Assembly: GCA_900757385.1 (NCBI GenBank)
Contig: CAAENO010000100.1
Location: forward strand, 1 to 13,763
Direction of reading: 5' to 3'
Length of the DNA stretch: 13,763 nt
Source of the DNA: an uncultured Collinsella sp.
Lineage (GTDB): Bacteria; Actinomycetota; Coriobacteriia; Coriobacteriales; Coriobacteriaceae
The notes beneath the pieces are model-generated. The model saw nothing but the letters and a program-made list of their open reading frames with translations, was not told where the DNA came from and ran no database searches. This document shows positions 1-5,843 of this stretch, piece by piece; within the stretch, counting starts at the first letter, position 1, and each line of letters starts with the position of its first letter. The position numbers and the translations under genes were made by a program.

Positions 1-34
1 AATTCCTTCAAGCGAATGTGTCGGGAATGTTTCA

Positions 35-50
35 ATGCATGAATATGCAA
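35..50. promoter_or_regulatory. ARG box (ArgR operator) upstream of argC
   Basis: The sequence ATGCATGAATATGCAA has the form TGCAT-N4-ATGCA, with perfect 5-bp arms and outer A residues. The mycobacterial ArgR operator is TTGCATAACGATGCAA, with the same arms and the same 4-nt spacer. The site lies about 107 bases before the argC start. The expected action is repression of the arg operon by the arginine-bound ArgR hexamer. Further TGCAT half-sites occur at 67-71 and 129-133, as expected if ArgR binds paired boxes, but neither has a good partner arm. I could not place a convincing -35/-10 pair for the argC promoter. Confidence 0.72.
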
Positions 51-156
51 GCCATTTACGTAATCATGCATCTTTTGGTGCTAAAGTTTCAACCCACTTC
101 ATAACGACCGCTGCGAAATGCGCATCGGTGCATAAATCGCAGACAAGGAGTCTGAT

Positions 157-1227
157 ATGTCTTTGAAGGTTGGAATCGTCGGCGCGGCTGGATATGCCGG
201 AGCCGAGCTCATTCGCCTCGTGCTCGGTCATCCCGAGTTTGAACTTGTTGCCATTACGTCCAACGCCGATGCCGGCCAGCCGCTGTCTGCGGTGTATCCG
301 AGCTTTGCTGGCGTGAGCGATCTGGTCTTCACGACGCATGACGCGCCTGAGCTTAAATCCTGCGACGCCGTCTTCTTGGCCGTGCCGCACACGGCTGCCA
401 TGGCACAGGTGCCCGCGCTGCTTGCCGCGGGCGTTTCCTGTTTCGATCTTTCGGCCGACTACCGCCTGAACGACGCGTCCGTCTTTGAGACGTGGTATGC
501 CGCCGAGCATACGAGCCCCGAGCTGCTCAAGACACGTGCCTTCGGTCTGCCCGAGCTGTTCTGCCGGGACTTGGAGACCGCCGCATCCGACCATGCCGAC
601 GGCAAACCCGTGCTGGTCGCCTGCGCCGGTTGCTATCCCACCGCAACGAGCCTTGCCGCCGCGCCCGCCGAGCGCGCTGGCTGGGTTGCCCAGAGCGGCC
701 CCGTGATCGTTGATGCCATCAGCGGTGTGACGGGTGCCGGCAAGTCCTGCAACGCTCGTACGCATTTTTGCAGCGCCGACGAGAATTTGGAGGCATACGG
801 CGTGGGCAAGCATCGCCACACGCCCGAGATTGAGCAAATCCTGGGCCTGACCGATCGCGTCGTCTTTACCCCGCACCTGGCACCGCTCAAGCGCGGCCTG
901 CTCTCCACGGTGACGCTGCCGCTCACGCTTCAGGCCATCGACTCCCTGGCTCTTGAGGACGTTGTCGACTATTACAAGCAGTTCTACGCTGGTCGCACTT
1001 TCGTGCGCGTACTCGATGCCGGCCAGCAGCCCAAGACGGCTTCGGTCGTCGGCACCAACGCCGCCCAGATCGGCCTCGCGCTCAACAAGCGCGCGGGCGC
1101 GCTGGTGGCGACGGGCGCCATCGACAATCTGTGCAAGGGCGCTGCGGGCCAAGCGGTCCAGTGCGCCAATATCGTCTTTGGCTTTGACGAGCGACGAGGC
1201 TTGCCCACAGTGGCGTGCCCGGTGTAG
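157..1227 (+). CDS. argC: N-acetyl-gamma-glutamyl-phosphate reductase
   Basis: This cytosolic NADPH-dependent enzyme reduces N-acetylglutamyl 5-phosphate to N-acetylglutamate 5-semialdehyde, the third step of ornithine synthesis. The 356-residue protein opens with a Rossmann motif, VGAAGYAGAELIRL, at residues 8-21. The catalytic cysteine is Cys159 in ACAGCYPTA. The conserved KHRHTPEIEQ block comes later and is typical of the substrate-binding domain. Length and domain order fit the common bacterial form. The ATG start follows AAGGAG, which is correctly spaced. One oddity is that the usual ANPGCYPT around the catalytic cysteine reads ACAGCYPT here, so the Asn-Pro pair before Gly-Cys is Cys-Ala. 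It is the first gene of argCJBD and sits downstream of an ARG box, so repression by arginine is likely. Confidence 0.95.
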   Translation: MSLKVGIVGAAGYAGAELIRLVLGHPEFELVAITSNADAGQPLSAVYPSFAGVSDLVFTTHDAPELKSCDAVFLAVPHTAAMAQVPALLAAGVSCFDLSADYRLNDASVFETWYAAEHTSPELLKTRAFGLPELFCRDLETAASDHADGKPVLVACAGCYPTATSLAAAPAERAGWVAQSGPVIVDAISGVTGAGKSCNARTHFCSADENLEAYGVGKHRHTPEIEQILGLTDRVVFTPHLAPLKRGLLSTVTLPLTLQAIDSLALEDVVDYYKQFYAGRTFVRVLDAGQQPKTASVVGTNAAQIGLALNKRAGALVATGAIDNLCKGAAGQAVQCANIVFGFDERRGLPTVACPV

Positions 1228-1263
1228 CACATTCGATTGTTAACGATTTGGTAGTCGGGCATC

Positions 1264-1279
1264 GAGTGGGGCGCCACTC
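1264..1279 (+). other. Small stem-loop in the argC-argJ gap
   Basis: GAGTGG pairs with CCACTC around a GGCG loop, giving a 6-bp hairpin about 37 bases after the argC stop. No T-run follows, so it is unlikely to be an efficient intrinsic terminator. It could stabilise or process the arg mRNA. The rest of the 134-base gap shows nothing but the argJ ribosome binding site. Confidence 0.35.
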
Positions 1280-1361
1280 TTAAGCTGGTCTCATGATCAC
1301 GACTGGCATGGCGCACCAACCGATGTCCGTTTTTTGTTTGACATAAGGAGTCATAAAGACG

Positions 1362-2630
1362 ATGAATACCGAGCTGTTTGATTTCAAGATTCGCGCCGTC
1401 GAGGGCGGCGTTACGGCTGCGGCTGGTTTTAAGGCTGCGGGCATCCATGCTGGGTTCCGCAAGAACCCCGAGCGTCTGGATTACGCGCTCGTCGTGCCCA
1501 ATAAACCCTGTCCCGGTGCCGGCGTGTTTACCACCAATCGCTTTTGCGCGGCGCCCGTGCAGGTGAGCCGTGCCAACCTGGGCGGTGCCGACAAGGGCTA
1601 CGGAATCATCGCCGGCGTTTCGGTCAACTCTGGCAATGCCAACGCCGCCACGGGTGAGACCGGCCTTGCATGCGCGCACGAAACGTGCAGCATCGCATCG
1701 CAGGTCATCGGCTGCGAGCCCCAGCAGATTCTGGTTGCCTCCACGGGTGTGATTGGCCAGATTCTGCCGATCGACACGTTTGAGACCGCCATTCCTGCTG
1801 CCTACGAGGTACTTTCCGCCCACGGTGGCGCCGATGCCGCTCGCGCCATCATGACGACCGACACGCACTCCAAGGAGTACGCCGTGTCCTACGTCAGTGA
1901 GGCTGCGGGTCATGCGGGCAATGTCTATACGGTAGGCGGCATGTGCAAGGGCTCGGGCATGATCATGCCCAACATGGCCACCATGATCGCAGTTATCACC
2001 ACCGATGCCCCCGTCGAGCCTGCGGCACTTCATGCCCTGCTGCTCTCGACCGTCAAGCAGACCTTTAACAAGGTAACGGTCGATTCCGACACCTCGACTA
2101 ACGACACCTGTATCATGCTTGCTTCTGGCGCTGCTGCTGCAGATGCCGAGGCCATCGTCGAGAGCACTGACGCCTTTGACGAGTTGGTCTTTGCCGTGCA
2201 CGAGGTGTGCGAGAGCCTGGCGCGCAACATTGCGGCCGATGGCGAGGGTGCGTCAAAGCTCGTGACGGTTAACGTCACCGGCGCCGCCAACGACGAGGAA
2301 GCCGATATCGCCGCCCGTGCCGTCGCCAACTCGCCGCTCGTCAAGACCTGTATCGCCGGCCACGATTGCAACTGGGGCCGCGTTGCCATGGCGCTCGGCA
2401 AGTGCGGCGTGAAGTTTAACCAGGAAGACGTTTCCATCGACATGATGGGCATGCCTGTCTGCCGCGATGGCCTGACCGTTCCCTTTGACGAGGACGAGGC
2501 TCTGCGACGTTTTGAGGCGCCCGAGATCGTGATCTCGGCCGACCTGGGTGCAGGCGACGCGGCAACGACCGTGTGGACCTGCGACCTCACGCACGAGTAC
2601 ATCTCCATCAACGGCGACTACCGTTCCTAG
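1362..2630 (+). CDS. argJ: Glutamate N-acetyltransferase / ornithine acetyltransferase
   Basis: ArgJ moves the acetyl group from N-acetylornithine to glutamate, releasing ornithine and regenerating N-acetylglutamate. In bifunctional members it also acetylates glutamate from acetyl-CoA. The 422-residue protein has the family's N-terminal GGVTAAAGFKAAG block, the STGVIGQILP stretch, and the self-cleavage site PNMATMIAVITTDA. In that site Thr207 should become the N-terminal nucleophile of the beta chain after autoproteolysis. The C-terminal NGDYRS ending is typical of full-length ArgJ. The ATG is preceded by AAGGAG at 1345-1350, with 11 intervening bases. It is the second gene of argCJBD. Whether it is mono- or bifunctional cannot be read from the sequence, but no separate argA is present here. 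Confidence 0.95.
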   Translation: MNTELFDFKIRAVEGGVTAAAGFKAAGIHAGFRKNPERLDYALVVPNKPCPGAGVFTTNRFCAAPVQVSRANLGGADKGYGIIAGVSVNSGNANAATGETGLACAHETCSIASQVIGCEPQQILVASTGVIGQILPIDTFETAIPAAYEVLSAHGGADAARAIMTTDTHSKEYAVSYVSEAAGHAGNVYTVGGMCKGSGMIMPNMATMIAVITTDAPVEPAALHALLLSTVKQTFNKVTVDSDTSTNDTCIMLASGAAAADAEAIVESTDAFDELVFAVHEVCESLARNIAADGEGASKLVTVNVTGAANDEEADIAARAVANSPLVKTCIAGHDCNWGRVAMALGKCGVKFNQEDVSIDMMGMPVCRDGLTVPFDEDEALRRFEAPEIVISADLGAGDAATTVWTCDLTHEYISINGDYRS

Positions 2631-2711
2631 ATTCCAGGCACGCTGCGCATCTTGCCGTGATTGCGGACGGCGAAGCACGGCGCGATAACGTTACGAAAGA
2701 CGAGGCAGATT

Positions 2712-3692
2712 ATGAAATTCGCACGCGATTGTCGTTCGAGTGAATCCAACGAAGCAACCGCGCAGCTGCTGTTCGAAGCGCTGCCGTGGATTAAAAACCT
2801 GACCGGCAAGACGGTCGTTATCAAATATGGCGGAGCCGCCATGGTTGACGAGCAACTGCGCCGCGACGTGATGAGCGACATCGTTTTGCTCAAGATCATC
2901 GGCATGCGCCCCGTCATTGTGCATGGCGGCGGCAAGGCCATCAACGAGGCGCTGAGCCACTACGACATCCCCGTCGAGTTTAAGAACGGCCAGCGCGTGA
3001 CCACGCCGGCGACTATGGATATCGTGCGCGAGGTGCTGGGCGGCAAGGTTAACCAGGAGCTGGTTGCCGCCATCAACCACCACGGCAACCTGGCCGTGGG
3101 CGTGTCGGGCAGCGATGCTGGCACGCTCATCGCCGAGCCGCTCGACCCCGAGCTCGGTCGCGTGGGCAAAGTGACGCACGTTAACACCGACTATATCGAG
3201 CGCTTACTCGATAGCGAGTACATCCCCGTTATCGCTACCGTCGCGGCGGGGGAGGACGGCGGTTTCTTCAACATCAACGCCGATACCGCCGCCGGTGCCG
3301 TTGCGGCAGCGCTCCACGCGCACAAGGCGATCTTTTTGACCGACGTCGACGGCCTGTACAAGGACTTTAGCGATAAAGACTCACTCATCTCCAACCTAAC
3401 ACTCGACGAGGTTAACGAAATGCTCTACGGCGGCGAGGTCGATAAGGGCATGATTCCCAAGCTGCGCGCGGCCGTCGATGCGCTTGCCGGCGGCGTATTT
3501 CGCGCTCACATCATCAACGGCACCACGCCGCATTCGCTGCTGCTGGAGCTGCTGACCGATGCCGGCGTCGGCACCGTGATCCATTCCACCGAGACGGCTT
3601 ACGAGTTCGATACGCATCCGCATCCGCTTTCGACGTTTGCTGCGCGTCTGACCGAGAACCTCGACGAGGTCGAGAAGCTTCAGACGGTCTAA
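2712..3692 (+). CDS. argB: Acetylglutamate kinase
   Basis: ArgB phosphorylates the gamma-carboxylate of N-acetylglutamate with ATP and is usually the flux-controlling step. The amino-acid kinase fold is shown by VVIKYGGAAM (Lys38), VHGGGKAIN, the GSDAG block, NINADTAAGAVAAAL, FLTDVDGLY and KGMIPKL. An N-terminal helix (about residues 14-30, ATAQLLFEALPWIKNL) precedes the kinase core. Such a helix is typical of hexameric kinases that are feedback-inhibited by arginine, so allosteric control is likely. I chose ATG 2712 over an upstream in-frame TTG at 2661 because GAGG at 2702-2705 is well spaced and homologues begin about here. The protein has 326 residues, longer than the usual 295-300. About 36 residues follow the normal GTVI end, a tail that is histidine-containing and then acidic. 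Confidence 0.94.
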   Translation: MKFARDCRSSESNEATAQLLFEALPWIKNLTGKTVVIKYGGAAMVDEQLRRDVMSDIVLLKIIGMRPVIVHGGGKAINEALSHYDIPVEFKNGQRVTTPATMDIVREVLGGKVNQELVAAINHHGNLAVGVSGSDAGTLIAEPLDPELGRVGKVTHVNTDYIERLLDSEYIPVIATVAAGEDGGFFNINADTAAGAVAAALHAHKAIFLTDVDGLYKDFSDKDSLISNLTLDEVNEMLYGGEVDKGMIPKLRAAVDALAGGVFRAHIINGTTPHSLLLELLTDAGVGTVIHSTETAYEFDTHPHPLSTFAARLTENLDEVEKLQTV

Positions 3693-3761
3693 CTGACCCG
3701 CAGCCGCCCCATTTCTGCACCCATAGGCCTGCGCCGTCCGGCGCTCAACGAAAGGCATCCC

Positions 3762-5045
3762 ATGTCACTTGCAGCTCAGCAATCGCTTGAATCCCATTAC
3801 GTTATGCATACCTTTGGCCGCTCTCCGGTCGAGTTTGTCGAGGGTCACGGCATGAAGCTCACCGGCGACGATGGTCGTGAGTACCTCGACTTTCTTGCCG
3901 GCATCGGCGTGTGCAGCCTAGGTCATGGCGACCCGGCTGTGCTCTCGGCGCTCGAGGCGCAGACCAAAAAACTCATGCATGTCTCCAATTACTTCTACAT
4001 TGAACAGCGCGGACAGGTCGCGGCGCTGCTGTCCAAGCTTGCCAACGACGACGTAGATGGTGCGCGCGTGCTTGCCGATGCCATTGCCGCCGGCGATGAG
4101 ACCACGGCAGCTGCTCTTGGTGCCCCGGCTGCGGATGAGCAGGTTTGGGAGACCTTCTTTGCCAACTCCGGCGCCGAGGCCAATGAGGGCTCGATGAAGC
4201 TTGCGCGCCTGTACGCCAAGCGTGCCGGTAACGGCGGCAACACTATCGTGTGCATGCGCGGCGGCTTCCACGGCCGTACGCTCGAGACCATTGCCGCCAC
4301 CATGCAGGATTGGCTGCAGGATAGTTTCCGCCCGCTGCCGGGTGGCTTTGTGGCCTGTACGCCCAACGATATCAATGAACTGCGTGCGATCTTTAAGCAG
4401 CTGGGGAGCGAAATTTGTGCCGTGATGCTCGAGCCGATCCAGGGTGAGAGTGGCGTGCACCCCATGACCGAGGAGTTTATGGCGGCAGCGCGCGACCTGG
4501 CACACGAAGTGGGCGCCGTGCTTATCGCCGACGAGGTCCAGTGCGGCATCTTCCGCTCCGGCAAGCCGTTTGCATTCCAAACCTATGGCGTGGAACCCGA
4601 CATCATGAGCCTTGCCAAGGGCATTGCTGATGGCGTGCCCATGGGTGCCGTCGTGGCAAAGAAGGAGATTGCCGACGTGTTTAAGCCGGGCGACCACGGC
4701 TCGACCTTTGGCGGTAGCTGCTTGGCCATCGCGGCGTGTGCCGCGACGCTCTCCGCACTCGTGCGCGGCGATTATGCCGACCACGCTGCCAAGGTAGGCG
4801 CCTATATGGAGGCAAAGCTCGCCAAGCTGCCGAACGTGACCGAGGTGCGTGGCCGCGGCTTGATGCTCGGCTGCGATCTGGACGATACTGTGGGTGATGC
4901 ACACGACGTTGTGGCCCGTGCATTGGGGGCTGGTGCCGTGATTAACGCTACGGGTGCCCATACGCTGCGTTTCCTGCCGCCGCTCGTGTGCGAAGAGGCC
5001 GACGTGGACAGCCTAATCGAGATCCTGGCGGGTGTCTTGGGCTAA
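3762..5045 (+). CDS. argD: Acetylornithine aminotransferase
   Basis: This PLP-dependent class III aminotransferase converts N-acetylglutamate semialdehyde plus glutamate to N-acetylornithine plus 2-oxoglutarate. Diagnostic blocks are NSGAEANEGSMKLAR, FHGRTLETIAATM, EPIQGESGVHP, LIADEVQCGIFRSG and SLAKGIADGVPMGA, in which Lys286 is the Schiff-base lysine. GSTFGGSCLAIAA follows. At 427 residues it is longer than the usual 390-405. The excess is an insertion at about residues 95-126, just before the cofactor-binding NSGAEAN block. It is rich in Ala, Asp and Gly. The ATG follows AAAGG at 3751-3755, and a 5-bp hairpin (3731-3744) sits just before this site. It is the last gene of the operon and is followed by a terminator. 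Related succinylornithine or GABA aminotransferases are less likely given the operon. Confidence 0.93.
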   Translation: MSLAAQQSLESHYVMHTFGRSPVEFVEGHGMKLTGDDGREYLDFLAGIGVCSLGHGDPAVLSALEAQTKKLMHVSNYFYIEQRGQVAALLSKLANDDVDGARVLADAIAAGDETTAAALGAPAADEQVWETFFANSGAEANEGSMKLARLYAKRAGNGGNTIVCMRGGFHGRTLETIAATMQDWLQDSFRPLPGGFVACTPNDINELRAIFKQLGSEICAVMLEPIQGESGVHPMTEEFMAAARDLAHEVGAVLIADEVQCGIFRSGKPFAFQTYGVEPDIMSLAKGIADGVPMGAVVAKKEIADVFKPGDHGSTFGGSCLAIAACAATLSALVRGDYADHAAKVGAYMEAKLAKLPNVTEVRGRGLMLGCDLDDTVGDAHDVVARALGAGAVINATGAHTLRFLPPLVCEEADVDSLIEILAGVLG

Positions 5046-5070
5046 CGCGGCACAATAACTCAATTTGGAC

Positions 5071-5130
5071 CGGGTTCCGGACTGCGGACGTGCCCTATGT
5101 GGCATGATTCAGCGGTCTGGAGCCCGTTTT
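5071..5130 (+). terminator. Long stem-loop terminator after argD
   Basis: Bases 5071-5085 can pair over 15 positions with 5112-5126: 12 Watson-Crick and 3 G-U pairs, no mismatch. Inside the loop, TGCC (5091-5094) pairs with GGCA (5101-5104). TTTT follows at 5127-5130. It lies 25 bases after the argD stop and is the likely end of the argCJBD transcript. The T-run is short, so termination may be partial. Confidence 0.65.
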
Positions 5131-5149
5131 GCCTTAGATTTGCTAAGGC
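5131..5149 (+). other. Second hairpin behind the argD terminator
   Basis: GCCTTAG pairs perfectly with CTAAGGC around an ATTTG loop, directly abutting the T-run of the preceding stem-loop. No T-run follows. It may act as a back-up 3' end or protect the transcript from exonucleases. A further 4-bp hairpin, GACC-TGCT-GGTC, lies at 5155-5166. Confidence 0.45.
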
Positions 5150-5284
5150 GGGGAGACCTGCTGGTCAAAAAACATTAAATATGAGTACTGTTACCGATTT
5201 GGTCGCAGCAATTTTGGACTAATAAGACCAGATGGCAAGTCGAAATGGCGATGAATGCACGATTTTGATCTAATTGTTAGTCCT

Positions 5285-5290
5285 TATAAT
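5285..5290 (+). promoter_or_regulatory. Possible -10 box (TATAAT) in the AT-rich island
   Basis: A perfect TATAAT lies in AT-rich DNA. Upstream, TTGATC at 5265-5270 would give a 14-base spacer, shorter than normal, so the -35 is poor. Downstream there is no gene on the + strand before the repeat array, so any transcript would be a short non-coding RNA running into the array. This is sequence resemblance only. Confidence 0.3.
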
Positions 5291-5294
5291 GGAC

Positions 5295-5344
5295 ATATGT
5301 TGCGTAACTTAAGCAAATACTATCTTTTGATATGTTGTAAGCAA
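5295..5344. repeat. Bipartite direct repeat ATATGTTG...TAAGCAA
   Basis: ATATGTTG at 5295-5302 is followed seven bases later by TAAGCAA at 5310-5316. The same two words recur with no gap at 5330-5337 and 5338-5344. The pair lies just downstream of the TATAAT box and just inside the right inverted-repeat arm. It could be a protein-binding site or a small duplication. Confidence 0.45.
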
Positions 5345-5401
5345 GGTAGCAGTACTCATTTTTGCCATTTTCTGGCCACGGCCTTTGTGACAGACGTGCT
5401 G

Positions 5402-5469
5402 GCGGGTTCGAATCCCATGCGCTGGGCCTGAAAAAAAGAAAGGCCTCCATCGCTGGAGGCCTAACAATT
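5402..5469. repeat. Partial first unit of the tRNA-flanking repeat array
   Basis: This segment contains only the right-hand part of the repeat unit: the 13-mer GGGTTCGAATCCC at 5404-5416, followed by CATGCGCTGGGCC, an A-rich tract and a hairpin. The upstream core found in the two full units is absent; unrelated sequence precedes it. The array therefore begins here by a break close to the 13-mer. Confidence 0.7.
5431..5462 (-). terminator. Minus-strand intrinsic terminator, copy 1
   Basis: AGGCCTCCA (5441-5449) pairs perfectly with TGGAGGCCT (5454-5462) around a 4-base loop. On the minus strand the stem is followed by TTCTTTTTTT (5431-5440). It lies just beyond an 18-nt copy of the tRNA-Val 3' end, mirroring the layout at the intact tRNA. 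Confidence 0.75.
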
Positions 5470-5653
5470 CAGTGGTGGGCGATGAGGGATGTCGCGTGCG
5501 GCTGGCGCCGCCCGCTCTCGCTTCGGGCCTGCGGCCCTCGCGTGCTGCGCTGGAAAACGCTTCGCGTTTCCTCAGCTCCGCACCCTTGTGGGTTCGAATC
5601 CCATGAAATGGGCCCAAGCAAAAACGGTCCCCTTTCGAGGACCGTTTCCAAAT
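5470..5653. repeat. Full repeat unit A (about 184 bp) with tRNA-Val tail
   Basis: On the + strand the unit starts with TGGTGGGCGATGAGGGAT at 5473-5490, identical to the reverse complement of the last 18 bases of the neighbouring tRNA-Val, encoded CCA included. A core of about 100 bases follows. It can fold into GCGGC-TGGC-GCCGC (5498-5511), GGGCC-TGC-GGCCC (5525-5537) and a long hairpin (5549-5576). An alternative outer stem pairs GTGCGG (5496-5501) with CCGCAC (5578-5583). The unit closes with GGGTTCGAATCCC (5590-5602) and a terminator hairpin. Reading frames through it, on either strand, are low-complexity and repeat with the DNA, so I call no gene. Confidence 0.8.
5620..5647 (-). terminator. 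Minus-strand intrinsic terminator, copy 2
   Basis: AAACGGTCC (5622-5630) pairs perfectly with GGACCGTTT (5639-5647) around an 8-base loop. The minus strand then runs into TTTTTG. The stem sequence is unrelated to those of copies 1 and 3, although the flanking repeat sequence is nearly identical. Confidence 0.65.
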
Positions 5654-5840
5654 CAGTGGTGGGCGATGAGGGATGTCCGCGTGCGGCTGGCGCCGCCCGC
5701 GTCCCGCTTCGTCGCTCCGCTCCTCGCGTGCTGCGCTGGAAAACGCTTGCGCGTTTCCTCAGCTTCGCACCCTGTCGGGTTCGAATCCCATGCGCTGGGC
5801 CCAAAAAAGAAAGGCTCCCATTGCTGGGAGCCTATCAATT
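5654..5840. repeat. Full repeat unit B (about 187 bp) next to tRNA-Val
   Basis: The layout is the same as in unit A: the 18-nt tRNA-Val tail at 5657-5674, a GC-rich hairpin core, GGGTTCGAATCCC at 5777-5789 and a terminator hairpin. The core matches unit A closely except for a patch at about 5700-5724 that replaces the GGGCC-TGC-GGCCC hairpin, and small changes near the apical loop of the long hairpin. The next copy of the 18-nt tail begins 187 bases later and is the intact tRNA-Val itself. Confidence 0.8.
5803..5833 (-). terminator. Intrinsic terminator of tRNA-Val
   Basis: AGGCTCCCA (5812-5820) pairs perfectly with TGGGAGCCT (5825-5833) around TTGC. On the minus strand the stem is followed by TTCTTTTTT (5803-5811). 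It begins 11 bases after the encoded CCA of tRNA-Val, so it is the natural terminator of that gene. Confidence 0.85.
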
Positions 5841-5843
5841 CAG

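Larger units (their letters stand above)
5181..5359. repeat. AT-rich island bounded by 15-bp inverted repeats
   Basis: The left arm 5181-5195 reads ATGAGTACTGTTACC. The right arm 5345-5359 is its reverse complement apart from one base, ATGAGTACTGCTACC on the minus strand. The segment between is far more AT-rich than the surrounding genes. It contains a second inverted pair: GGACTAATAA at 5216-5225 and TTGTTAGTCC at 5274-5283, matching at nine of ten positions. No gene is evident. Each arm could start a tiny reading frame (13 and 16 codons), but neither has a ribosome binding site. The layout resembles a non-autonomous mobile element or a regulatory element with paired sites. No target-site duplication was found. 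Confidence 0.5.

Noticed and set aside
66..133. Additional ARG boxes near 67-81 and 120-140
   Set aside because: Only one TGCAT half-site is recognisable in each, with no good partner arm at the right spacing; noted with the main box but not called.
1338..1343. TTGACA as a -35 for an internal argJ promoter
   Set aside because: The argJ start codon follows 18 bases later, leaving no room for a -10 and transcription start before the ribosome binding site.
984..2201. 405-residue minus-strand frame spanning argC and argJ
   Set aside because: It is antisense to two well-supported genes and crosses their intergenic gap and ribosome binding site.
2661..2711. Upstream TTG start that would lengthen ArgB by 17 residues
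   Set aside because: The ATG at 2712 has a well-spaced GAGG site, and the extra residues do not resemble ArgB.
5181..5222. 13-codon reading frame starting at the left inverted-repeat arm
   Set aside because: No ribosome binding site precedes it, and its start is part of a repeated DNA arm.
5404..5792. Additional + strand tRNA genes ending at the GGGTTCGAATCCC motifs
   Set aside because: No matching acceptor, D-arm or anticodon arm could be found upstream of any of the three motifs.
5402..5843. CRISPR array
   Set aside because: Units are about 186 bp with diverged internal patches, not short identical repeats with unique spacers, and no cas genes are present.
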